64,000 bases of DNA from assembly GCF_026262505.1 (NCBI RefSeq), contig NC_067206.1, positions 1,984,001-2,048,000 of the forward strand. The letters run 5' to 3'. The stretch's first letter is position 1. Every line of letters begins with the position of its first letter. Of the stretch, positions 40,518 to 49,667 are shown piece by piece. The position numbers and the translations under genes were made by a program. The notes under the pieces were generated by a model. It worked only from the letters and a program-made list of their open reading frames with translations, did not search any database and was not told the origin of the DNA. This DNA is from Trichomonas vaginalis G3. Its lineage: Eukaryota; Parabasalia; Trichomonadida; Trichomonadidae.

Positions 40518-40574
40518 GGCAATGTTCATTACGAAATCTCTCATTCGATGAGAGACTTCGTAATGAGCATTGCC
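40518..40574. repeat. 57-nt hairpin in E3 left arm
   Basis: A 27-bp stem from GGCAATG to CATTGCC with a TCG loop at the centre (CTCTCAT TCG ATGAGAG). Two non-Watson-Crick positions: one G-T and one A-C. Confidence 0.85.
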
Positions 40575-40635
40575 TTAAAGTACTCTTACTACTCTTTCCT
40601 AGTTCCCAAAAGGCCTAGGATTCTGTAATTAATCG

Positions 40636-40700
40636 AATAGGACAGAGTTTTTCCGAAGTCTCTCATTTGATGAGAGGCCTCGGAAGAATTCTGTCCTATT
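40636..40700. repeat. 65-nt hairpin in E3 left arm
   Basis: AATAGGACAGA...TTCCGA...CTCTCAT pairs with ATGAGAG...TCGGAA...TCTGTCCTATT around a TTG loop. The few unpaired positions are mainly G-T or A-C. Confidence 0.85.
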
Positions 40701-40719
40701 GTAATGTAGTTGTGGTACT

Positions 40720-40856
40720 TGGCCCACAAAGAGCGAGAGACATGTCTGTAATTCGTTTATGCTGAAGTTATCTGGATGTCTCTCAAATGAGGAAGGAAAT
40801 CCAGAAAACTTCAGCATAAGTTAATGCAGATGTGATTTCTGGCTCTTTGTCGGCCA
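40720..40856. repeat. 137-nt nested hairpin in E3 left arm
   Basis: Outer stem TGGCC.ACAAAGAGC with GGCTCTTTGT.GGCCA; inner stem TTATGCTGAAGTT with AACTTCAGCATAA, then TCTGGAT with ATCCAGA. Confidence 0.8.
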
Positions 40857-42478
40857 GAGAACGAATAAAAAGTTTATTGGATGAGTAGGCTCGATGGATG
40901 CCTACCCACTGCAAATATACGTTATTTTTTTATTTCCTATGAGAAAATAGTTTTCAATTTTTGTACTACTATATGCTTTATTGCACAATAAATCGTTAAT
41001 TTTTCTTCTTAAAAATAGATTTATAATGTTTCGATTTTTTCGACTTTTTCAATCTTGATCAAAATTCAAAAATAAGCATAAAATCAAATAAAGTACATAA
41101 AATAACTCACATCTATCATATTAAAATTTTCGAAAAATCTCCAAAAAAATCACGGTTCGAAAATTTCGAAATCAAAAAGCACATTTTTCGCGGAGAAAAG
41201 AAGAAAAACAATTTTTTTTGGAATTTTGGTGAGAAAGAATCTTCTTTATCTCCTCATATTGTGCATATTTTCGCGTTCTGAGAGCGGAAAACGCATTTTT
41301 GGAATGCATAGATTCCGAATCACACGGAAAAAATTAAGTTTTAATAAGAAAATAAACGATTTATGAAGTAGTAAAGCATATAGTAGTACAAAAATTGAAA
41401 ACTATTTTCTCATAGGAAATAAAAAAATAACGTATATTTGCAGTGGGTAGGCATCCATCGAGCCTACTCATCCAATAAACTTTTTATTCGTTCTCTGGCC
41501 GACAAAGAGCCAGAGAATCACATCTGCATTAACTTATGCTGAAGTTTTCTGGATTTCCTTCCTCATTTGAGAGACATCCAGATAACTTCAGCATAAACGA
41601 ATTACAGACATGTTCTCTCGCTCTTTGTGGGCCAAGTACCACAACTACATTACAATAGGACAGAATTCTTCCGAGGCCTCTCATCAAATGAGAGACTTCG
41701 GAAAAACTCTGTCCTATTCGATTAATTACAGAATCCTAGGCCTTTTGGGAACTAGGAAAGAGTAGTAAGAGTACTTTAAGGCAATGCTCATTACGAAGTC
41801 TCTCATCGAATGAGAGATTTCGTAATGAACATTGCCCATTTCGAGCAAATTTACTCCCTTAACCCTCGGAGGTTAAGAGAGTAGTACTATAGTCAACGAG
41901 GGCAATAACGTATAACTAATATCGCCAGAAGCACAATAATTACGCAGCCTAGCTACGCTATCCTAGCAGCCAGGCTGCATAGATATTGTGCTTCTGGCGT
42001 ACAGAAACCTCATGGAAGACCCATTGGAGATCTCCAGCCGAAATCACTTGCTGATGTGGATGGAGCAGCACTATGATTGGCCAGATCAAAGGCTGCGTAG
42101 CATCCCAGCAAGTGAATAGTCGGCGGCGACACCAGCTGTGGTCCACCATGAGATTATGGCACTTTTGCGTTTTGGCGGGCAAAGTTTTTTTGATCTGACA
42201 TTTGTAAACAGTTTACATTGTCAGATTTGGAACTTTACAAATGTCAGATTTTTCAATCTTGTCCCGCTCTCGTTCGGTATCATTTTTCATGAAATTTTCT
42301 TAAAGATCAAAATTTCATATTTAATTCAGATTCTATATTACACAGTTGAGAGAAAAAACAAATTTGCATGAAGAATTATTCTTTTCTATCCTTTTTTAAC
42401 CTCCTGAATTGATTATGCATTTTTTGCCATTTTGTAAATACTTTATTTGTCAGATTTTACTATCCTTCGTTATTTTAT

Positions 42479-45352
42479 ATGTTTAGCGGGGAGCAACGAA
42501 AATCTCAAAGTAATGGAGGAACTTTGAGAAATTCGACTCAAAATGTAAAAATAATGCGAAAAAGTGAAGAACAAGGTCGTAAATCCGTTCTCCCCAAAAT
42601 ATATAATGACAATAATTACAAAGGTGATTATAATTCCAATATAAGTGACAATAGTTATCAATATGATGAGAGTGATAATGAATCATCTAAATACGATCCT
42701 TCATTCAAGTACGAAATTTGGAGTCCAAGTATTAAAGATAATAGCGTTGAAAATCTCATCATTGATGACTATCTTCAAGATATGGAGTACATAAGAAACA
42801 AACGCGTTGGGGCAATTAACGCTAAAACGCCAATTTCAAGTTCAAGTTCTTTGCCTGTTGCAAACAATCAATTAAGAGCAACAAAACGCTCTAAATCTTC
42901 AAACAAAATCAAGAAATCTGCTACTCATCAGAAAATTACATTGCAACAGCTTCGAAAAAATAAACCAAAATTATTTGAAAGCAATGATGAGTATTATTCA
43001 TTTGACAGTGCCGAGGACAAAGTAGATTTAAAGACATTACACCCTATTAGACAGCTCAAATCGCAAGAATATTCATTTGATTCGGATCTTGATGAAGTCG
43101 ATGAGAATGGAATGAAGATTTTGAGACCTAAAAAACATCATGATAGGAACAGACATAAAAAGCCTGCATCAAATAGTGATGAATATTACTCTTTTGATGA
43201 AAAAATCGACTTGTACGAACCAATAACGCATAAAAAGATCCGTCGTAGGAGATCTAACATTAAAAGAATACCGATCAAACAAAACAAACCTAAACCCAGA
43301 CGAGTTTACTTCGTTTTTGACAACAAAAAGAAAAAAATTGTCAAAAAAGTTTATCCTAAGGACAAAATACCAAGTATCTACGATGAGGTCAACAACAATC
43401 CCCAAAAACAAGCTCAAGAAGACCAAAATATTCTTCCTTATGGCGATGATGAATATTATTCTCTTGATGACTCAACAAAAATCAATCCTGAACAAGGAAA
43501 GCCGATAAGGAAGAGAAGGCATCACAGATTGCACTTTGATAACTCGTATTATTCCCAAAGTGAAAATGATCCAATCGATCCAAAGACGAAGAAGCCAAAA
43601 AGAAGGAAAAGGCATCACAAATTGCATGGTGATAACGAATTTTACTCTGTATCCAGCGATATTGAAGTCGATCCTGAAACAAATAAGCTAATTCGAAGAA
43701 AAAGAAGTCATACTTTGCACAGAGATAATGATTATTATTCTGTTGATGAAGAAACAAAGCGTGATGAAATTACGGGAGATTACATAAGAAAGAAAAGGAA
43801 ACATAAGCTTCATAATGATGAAAATTATTATTCTTCGGACATTCAGGGAAGACGTAAACGAAGACGTCACAGACTTCATGGTGATAACGAATACTACTCA
43901 GTTGATGACGAAACTCCACGCAATCCAAGAACTGGAAAACCAATTCGACAAAAAAGATCACATAAACTCCATGGCGACTCTGATTACTATTCTGTTGATA
44001 GTGAAACAAAGGTTGATAATGACGGACATTTCATTCGCCAAAAGAGAAAACACAAATTATCTAAAAAGAGGAAAACAGCCCAGTTTGACTCGAACGAATA
44101 CTCTTTCGACAGCGATGTAGATAAGTTCGCTGTGCAGAAAGGAAAGGAATTCAAGAGAGAACCGAAAGATCACGGAGATCCAGATTATTATTCCATAGAT
44201 TCGGATACTCCCATCGATCCGAAGACAGGGAAGTACATTAGAGTCAGGAGATCGAACTCTCCGGCTGATTCCTCAAGTGATGAAATGCACTTCAGCACAA
44301 AAGCGAACAAAATCCTTGAAAAAGGCGACAAAAACTATTATTCAATTGATAGTGAAACAGAGAAAGATCCACAAACAGGATTTTACATCAGAAAGAAAAG
44401 ATCTCATCCAATTCTCGACCATGGAGATGAAAACTACCTATCAATTGACTCACAAACACCAATTGATCCACAGACTAAGCAATACATCCGACAAAAACGC
44501 CAAAATCCAGTCAAAGATCACGGTGATCCAGATTATCTGTCAATAAACAGCGAAACACCAGTTGACAAAACAACAGGCCAGTTCATTCGCCAGCGCCGAG
44601 ATGAAAATGCTCTTGAACACGGCGACAAATACTTCGAATCTATTGATTCGTCCACTCCTATTGACTCTAAAACAGGTAAATACATTCGCCAACGTCGCAC
44701 TCACATCTTAATTGACCATGGCGATCCAAACTATTTGTCCATTGACTCCGACACCCCTATTGACAACATCACAGGCCAATTCATCCGACAAAAACGCCAA
44801 GAACCACTCAAATCACACGGTGATCCAGAATATCTCTCTATTACAAGCGAGACTCCGACTGATCCTATTTCCGGTCAATTCATCCGCCAAAAGAGGAAGT
44901 ACAAGCGCACAGACAACGAGACACAGTTTGATTCCACATCTAACGGCAGGAAGAGACCTCGGCCGCTCCTTGATCATGGTGACGAGAATTATTATTCCGT
45001 CGACAGCGAAACACCTATTGATGGAAGGACAGGCGAATACATCAGGAAGCTGAGGAACAGCAAAAGAACAGAGCAGACAGAAGTTTTCTCCAGGCTGCCA
45101 AGTCCAAACAAGTCTAAATACATCACAGATTTCTCTATCGAACCTGATGAAGAAAAAATTTCACATCATATGTCCAAACACAATTCGCCTAAACACAACA
45201 AGAGCAGGGATGTCGACAGTTTCATTGACGACAGCTACGACTTCTCAAGGACGATGTCTAAGGGTGTGCCTTTGAGAGATAGATACGGCTTTCCGCTTAA
45301 GAATAATAAATATAATAACTCACAGCCAATAAAACGGTATACCAGAAAATAA
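42479..45352 (+). CDS. Large tandem-repeat protein, HGDxxYYSIDSxTPID units
   Basis: 957 aa. From about residue 160 to 870 it consists of some 18-20 degenerate units of 30-36 residues with the pattern HGDxxYYSIDSxTPIDPxTGxYIRxKR. Each unit has an acidic/Tyr half and a basic Arg/Lys half. There is no signal peptide or membrane segment. The C-terminus is basic and Ser-rich. The alternating charge suggests a self-assembling or filament-like structural protein, but I know no family. Unit sequences drift from N- to C-terminal; the last third is more GC-rich. It starts 208 bp downstream of E3, so E3 may sit in its promoter region. Confidence 0.7.
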   Translation: MFSGEQRKSQSNGGTLRNSTQNVKIMRKSEEQGRKSVLPKIYNDNNYKGDYNSNISDNSYQYDESDNESSKYDPSFKYEIWSPSIKDNSVENLIIDDYLQDMEYIRNKRVGAINAKTPISSSSSLPVANNQLRATKRSKSSNKIKKSATHQKITLQQLRKNKPKLFESNDEYYSFDSAEDKVDLKTLHPIRQLKSQEYSFDSDLDEVDENGMKILRPKKHHDRNRHKKPASNSDEYYSFDEKIDLYEPITHKKIRRRRSNIKRIPIKQNKPKPRRVYFVFDNKKKKIVKKVYPKDKIPSIYDEVNNNPQKQAQEDQNILPYGDDEYYSLDDSTKINPEQGKPIRKRRHHRLHFDNSYYSQSENDPIDPKTKKPKRRKRHHKLHGDNEFYSVSSDIEVDPETNKLIRRKRSHTLHRDNDYYSVDEETKRDEITGDYIRKKRKHKLHNDENYYSSDIQGRRKRRRHRLHGDNEYYSVDDETPRNPRTGKPIRQKRSHKLHGDSDYYSVDSETKVDNDGHFIRQKRKHKLSKKRKTAQFDSNEYSFDSDVDKFAVQKGKEFKREPKDHGDPDYYSIDSDTPIDPKTGKYIRVRRSNSPADSSSDEMHFSTKANKILEKGDKNYYSIDSETEKDPQTGFYIRKKRSHPILDHGDENYLSIDSQTPIDPQTKQYIRQKRQNPVKDHGDPDYLSINSETPVDKTTGQFIRQRRDENALEHGDKYFESIDSSTPIDSKTGKYIRQRRTHILIDHGDPNYLSIDSDTPIDNITGQFIRQKRQEPLKSHGDPEYLSITSETPTDPISGQFIRQKRKYKRTDNETQFDSTSNGRKRPRPLLDHGDENYYSVDSETPIDGRTGEYIRKLRNSKRTEQTEVFSRLPSPNKSKYITDFSIEPDEEKISHHMSKHNSPKHNKSRDVDSFIDDSYDFSRTMSKGVPLRDRYGFPLKNNKYNNSQPIKRYTRK

Positions 45353-45404
45353 AAAATTATTGTTTGTATTCTTTTTATTAATAACTTTATATTTTTAAAT
45401 CTAA

Positions 45405-47270
45405 TCAATCTCTATCCATTTTAGTATTATTAAATTCCGTATAATTTGTATAAAGTTCAGATCTGTCTATATTGATACAAGGGATATATCCATCACATAT
45501 TGCCGGCTTATGTAATATCACGGTATCATACCAATAATTTGTGTCACCCATACTTTTCAAATATTCTTCCTGATATGCTTCAAAATGCGTTGAAATATTT
45601 GAAAAAAGATTTACACCTATTCCCAATTTATCTCCTTTTATCTTGATTCCTGCGGCTGCAAGGACAGAAGGCATTAGATCGTATGGTGTGAACACTCTTT
45701 CAAATGTTTTCTCCGGCTTTACCGAAGGATTAATAAAAATATTATATGTTGTTCTTTCATAGTTCTTAGAAAGAGCTAGAGTATATACTTGATTGTCTCT
45801 TGAAAAGTGGTCTCCAAATACTAAGATGACAGTATCATTGTACCATGGCTGGTTTTTTGACCATTCAACAAAGTTTTTCAATTGATTATCTGCGCATTTC
45901 ACTGCTCTAAACAAGTCATTGTCTCCTTCAGGACACAACTTGCATGTAAAACCAGGTTCGTGAGTGTCAAGAGTTGACATGAAAGCGAAAAATGGTCTCT
46001 TTTGGTTTGACAATGAAGTGACTTCGCCTTTGAAGAAGTCGTAAGTAATATAATCATCATACCAGAATCTTTTTGAATATTGTTTTAGGATTACCTTTAA
46101 TGGATTTATTTTTTGGTAGTGGTGGTATTCGAAAATATGACCATATCCCCAATCCCTGGAAGGACATCCAAAAGTTGCGGATGTAATGTATTCATGATCA
46201 TTTAGTAATTCACTCAAACAAGATAAGTCATTTAGATAACCTTGAGTTTGTCCTCCAAATTTGTTTGAACCCAAATAAGGAATGCCACACAGGGCTCCAA
46301 ATGTTGCTCCCAAAGTGAAACCAGTTCTTGGAATTGTTCTCATTCCACCAAGTTTGGGAAATTTCAAATGCGAAAAGTGAGCATTATTTTCATCAAGAGC
46401 GAGCTCTTCCATGTATGGAATCAATGACCCACCAATGCACCCTCCATTTTTAACGGAAATATATGTTGAATCCATTGATTCAAGGCAGATAATGATGATA
46501 TTCCTTTTCTTTTCAGGCATTTCCAAAAGTCGAGAATTTGGTGTAACCACGTATTTGAAGAACAGGGAATTAGCTTTTGTTGGCGGTAATGGAATAACAA
46601 TTGTATTGAAAAAAGAAACGACAGAAACAATATAAAAAAGAGGTAAAATTCTGAACCTCAATGAGAACTTTATATTTGTATTCTTTATCATATATATTTT
46701 ATTGGAGATTTGGTAGAATAGAATCATGAAGGCAATTGAAGGAATAAAACATGTCAAAGTATACTTTTTGAAATATGTGAAAATAAGAACATAGTTATCT
46801 TTGTAAGTTTTGCCTTGATCAATGAGTTTAATGAAGATATCTTCATATATAGGTCCTATTGTTTCATATATATTCTTCATGAAAGCTGAAATCAATGAGA
46901 GAATAGTTACAAATATTATTGTTTCAAAATTTAAAAGATATTTGTAGTAATGTAATCCATTATTATCAACATTGTTCTCCAAATCATACTCTTTAATATA
47001 TAATCCTGAAAACGCTGAAATAAATTGCAAAAGAAAAAAGAACTTGGAGTTGAACAATCTTGCTGTGAAAATTTGCTTGAATGGTACTATTATGAAGAAT
47101 GATAAAACCCAAGTAATGAAAATAGCGAGTTTGATACTGTTAGTGATGATTTTTTGAAGAATAGACATTGCACCTTCCTCATTTTGTAAGGCATCACTAA
47201 TAAAGCCAATATGGTACACAAGTGTTGTAATCCCATAGAATGCTAGAAGATGAGAATATGAAAGATTCAT
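45405..47270 (-). CDS. OpgB/LtaS-like phosphoglycerol-transferase-type sulfatase-fold membrane enzyme
   Basis: 621 aa. Four or five membrane segments lie in the first 230 residues, then an alkaline-phosphatase-fold domain (residues 255-560). NIIIICLESMDS supplies the metal-binding Glu (E264), RTGFTLGATFGALCGIP (315-331) matches OpgB TGWT-type nucleophile Thr (T319), and VFGDHFSRDN provides the Asp-His pair. Topology and motifs are those of bacterial membrane phosphoglycerol or phosphoethanolamine transferases. A role in modifying surface glycans or glycolipids is inferred. A bacterial origin by transfer is plausible. No frameshift is seen. The start ATG lies 67 bp from the target duplication of E4, so E4 sits in its upstream region. 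Confidence 0.75.
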   Translation of the reverse strand: MNLSYSHLLAFYGITTLVYHIGFISDALQNEEGAMSILQKIITNSIKLAIFITWVLSFFIIVPFKQIFTARLFNSKFFFLLQFISAFSGLYIKEYDLENNVDNNGLHYYKYLLNFETIIFVTILSLISAFMKNIYETIGPIYEDIFIKLIDQGKTYKDNYVLIFTYFKKYTLTCFIPSIAFMILFYQISNKIYMIKNTNIKFSLRFRILPLFYIVSVVSFFNTIVIPLPPTKANSLFFKYVVTPNSRLLEMPEKKRNIIIICLESMDSTYISVKNGGCIGGSLIPYMEELALDENNAHFSHLKFPKLGGMRTIPRTGFTLGATFGALCGIPYLGSNKFGGQTQGYLNDLSCLSELLNDHEYITSATFGCPSRDWGYGHIFEYHHYQKINPLKVILKQYSKRFWYDDYITYDFFKGEVTSLSNQKRPFFAFMSTLDTHEPGFTCKLCPEGDNDLFRAVKCADNQLKNFVEWSKNQPWYNDTVILVFGDHFSRDNQVYTLALSKNYERTTYNIFINPSVKPEKTFERVFTPYDLMPSVLAAAGIKIKGDKLGIGVNLFSNISTHFEAYQEEYLKSMGDTNYWYDTVILHKPAICDGYIPCINIDRSELYTNYTEFNNTKMDRD

Positions 47271-47445
47271 CCCAGATTTATTTATTCATTTCAATTTTGA
47301 ATTCAGAATTAATTGCAATTTGAATATCTTGATCGTAGATTATGATGAGTATATAAGAATTTCCGAAAAAGTGACACTTTCAATAGGGAGTAACACTTAA
47401 AAAGTGACAATTTAAAATTCACAATAAATAAAAATAATAAATTTT

Positions 47446-47994
47446 TTAGTCTATTAAATTATTCTTTTCTTTGAAATCCTCTAAAAATTCTTCGAAATGT
47501 TCTAAAATATAATCTGGAGAATTATAACAAAATTCATTAATTTCTAACATATACGTATCTAACAATTCATTTGGAATTTCAAACGATCTTAAATATGTAA
47601 TTGAATTTTGTATCTTCTCATTTATTTGAGAAAGTTTTTCTTCAGCATTTTCCAATAAAAATCTTAATGGATTCAAATTGGCTTCTTGATTCTGAACAAA
47701 ATTTAATACTTGGTATAAACGTGATTGAACTTCTCTTTTCAATTTTGTTTTATAATCTGTCAATCGAGGCTCGCGAATTCTAATTGAAGGAATAAAACCT
47801 GTTTGAAGTAAATCGTTTTTAATACGATAAAAGTAATTGGGTGCAACTTCTTCTAAAAGATTTTTGACAAAAACATCAATTCTTTGATTTTTAACGCAGC
47901 CAAAATCGTGATATTTTATCTTTTTAAATAAAGATTCAGAAACGTTATTCACAACGGTTAATTCATTTGGTCTGGCAGCGGCTATCCACATCAT
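47446..47994 (-). CDS. Unidentified ORF inside hairpin element E4
   Basis: 182 aa from the ATG at 47994. The frame is also open to a TTG at 48015. The protein is helical and charged (VSESLFKKIKYHDFGC, REVQSRLYQVLNFVQNQE, LEHFEEFLEDFKEKNN), with no recognised motif and no DDE signature that I can see. Its first codons (ATGATGTGG) overlap the outer stem of the hairpin array, so the true 5' end may have been replaced by the array. It could be a truncated transposition or accessory protein, or a captured host fragment. Confidence 0.4.
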   Translation of the reverse strand: MMWIAAARPNELTVVNNVSESLFKKIKYHDFGCVKNQRIDVFVKNLLEEVAPNYFYRIKNDLLQTGFIPSIRIREPRLTDYKTKLKREVQSRLYQVLNFVQNQEANLNPLRFLLENAEEKLSQINEKIQNSITYLRSFEIPNELLDTYMLEINEFCYNSPDYILEHFEEFLEDFKEKNNLID

Positions 47995-48997
47995 AGCCAA
48001 CAATTCCTTATACAAAATTCAAAAACTTGGGTGCAATCAGTTCTGATTGCACCCAAGTTTTTGAACTTTCTTGAGGGAATTAAAGGGTGAGAGATTTATA
48101 GTCTATCTATATATATCCCACCCTCTAATTCCCTCCCTGACAGCGGGAAACTTTGTCTGAATGTTAAACTATTCAGACAAAGTTTCCCACTGTTTGCGAA
48201 GGAATTGTTGGCTATGATGTACTGATCATGAATCAGTACATCATAGCCAACAATTCCTTATATAAAGTTCAAAAACTTGGTGCAATCAGTTCTGATTGCA
48301 CCCAAGTTTTTGAACTTTCTTGAGGGAATGGAAGAGTAAGAGGTATACATTATGAATATATACCTCTTACCCTTCCATTCCCTCTCTGACAGCGGGAAAC
48401 TTTGTCTGAATGTTAAACTATTCAGACAAAGTTTCCCGCTGTCAGCGAAAGAATTGTTCCATCTGGTGCATAGAGTGTGAATCTATGCACCAAATGGAGC
48501 AAGTCCCTCGCGAAATTGCCCAAACTTGCGTCGCATTTCAAAGATTGCGACCCAAATTTTGGCGATTTCTAGTAGAGATGGAGTATTTTGAGTCACTGAC
48601 CTATATGCAGTGGCTCAAAGGGCTCCATCTCTACTTTGAAGCAAGGAAACTTTCCTCGAAATTTTGATAATTTGAAGAAAGTTTTCAAGCAATTAACAAA
48701 GGATTACCCGCTATGAGGTAAAAATTCTAGATTTTCACCTCATAGCGAGAGCTTCCCTTTCATTGCTTGAAAACTTTCCCTAGCTTCAAAATTGGGGAAA
48801 GGGCTGTAAAGTCGACTCCGATACCAGCAGGTACCAGAGTATTTAAAAGAGAAGCCCTCGTACGAGTTTCTATGAAGACCTTCTCATTCAAGAAGATCTT
48901 AATAGAAAATCGTACGAGGGCATTGGAAACTCGCGTCTGGTACATGTTGGTACCAGAGTGTTTGAGATTTGAAGACTCTGGTACTAACATGTACCAG
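47989..48997. repeat. Chain of about ten hairpins, including a duplicated cloverleaf-like unit (E4)
   Basis: A 21-bp outer stem (47989-48009 with 48199-48219) encloses three hairpins: 48018-48065 (22-bp perfect stem, 4-nt loop), 48073-48135, and 48141-48192 (22 bp, one mismatch). A bridging hairpin (48216-48242) follows, then a second copy of the whole unit (48239 to about 48465). Other hairpins come next: GGTGCATAGA/TCTATGCACC near 48470; GTAGAGATGGAG/CTCCATCTCTAC near 48573-48634; GAAAGTTTTCAAGCAAT with its complement (48677-48778) around GCTATGAGGT/ACCTCATAGC; CCCTCGTACGA near 48860-48920; and 48937-48997 (23 bp, one mismatch). Confidence 0.9.
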
Positions 48998-49667
48998 AAT
49001 TTATGATGAATTTAAGATGGACCATTATAAAATGGTAGCGGTTGTTTCAAAAAATTTAGATGAGATTTGCATAGATATAGATTATATGATTTATACATAT
49101 GAAAAATAATATATAAAAATATAATTTTGAGATAATTATGTAAATAATATTTTAAATATTTGAATTTGAGGTATAATTTTTAGTAAAATATATTATAAAG
49201 AGTATTTTATAAATATTGTAAAATAATATAAGTAATAAAATTGAGACCCCTCCCTGTTTTTGATGTTTTGTCACTTTTTCGGTAATTCTTATTGTTTCAG
49301 ATTATGATTTTCAAATTTAGCCCGATCCAATCACTTTAATTTCAAATCTTCTCAATCACATTATCAAAGAAACAAGTTCTTAATCAAAAAAAAAAAAAAA
49401 AAAAAAAAGGTAGTGGGGCTTCCAGGCACTTCGTGCCCTCTAGCCCCGAAGATGTTTAGTATAAATGAAGTTTTTATTCGGAAAATTGTTAGTCTTCTGG
49501 TGTGAATTCGGAGGACTCTTCTTCTTCCTCCATTGCTTCTGGGAAGAAGCCTTCTTCTGGGTCGAAAACATTATATAATGTTTCACTTTTCACAAATTAT
49601 ATAGTTTTCATGCTTTGTCACTTTTCTGTCACTTTTCGGGTAAAAACATTTTTATTATTATATATAA
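48998..49667. other. AT-rich end of E4, poly(A) and left edge of E2
   Basis: This holds the AT-rich right part of E4 up to 49298, its target duplication, about 75 bp of probable host DNA, a run of 23 A (49386-49408) and a GC-rich hairpin (GGGGCT..AGCCCC enclosing GGCAC TTC GTGCC, 49415-49447). A leader with TCACTTTTC before the methylase ATG follows. The exact left terminus of E2 cannot be fixed because its other end is outside the window. Confidence 0.5.

Larger units (their letters stand above)
40085..42271. mobile_element. E3: foldback element made of nested hairpins, 10-bp target duplication
   Basis: The element begins GAGAGCGGGACAAGATTG and ends with its perfect complement. It is flanked directly by GTTCGGTATC on both sides (40075-40084 and 42272-42281). 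Two inverted arms of about 0.92 kb (40085 to about 41005, about 41350 to 42271) are nearly identical and surround an AT-rich middle of about 0.35 kb. Each arm is itself a chain of imperfect palindromes. No ATG-started ORF of note is present, so the element is non-autonomous. Duplication length and foldback form suggest Mutator-like mobilisation, which is inference. Confidence 0.85.
47347..49298. mobile_element. E4: hairpin-array element with TIRs and 10-bp target duplication
   Basis: AGATTATGAT flanks the element directly at 47337-47346 and 49299-49308. Its ends are inverted repeats: GAGTATATAAGAATTTCCG on the left and, from the right inward, GAAACAATAAGAATTACCG, both continuing AAAAAGTGAC. 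Inside are one ORF (47446-47994) and about 1 kb of consecutive hairpins (47989-48997), then AT-rich DNA. Length 1952 bp. The GA start, about 10-bp duplication and hairpin chain are shared in style with E3, though the sequences differ. Confidence 0.75.

Noticed and set aside
49386-49408. Run of 23 A as the tail of a retroposed gene
   Set aside because: No truncated coding sequence or direct repeats accompany it; it sits between E4 and E2 without further signs of retroposition.
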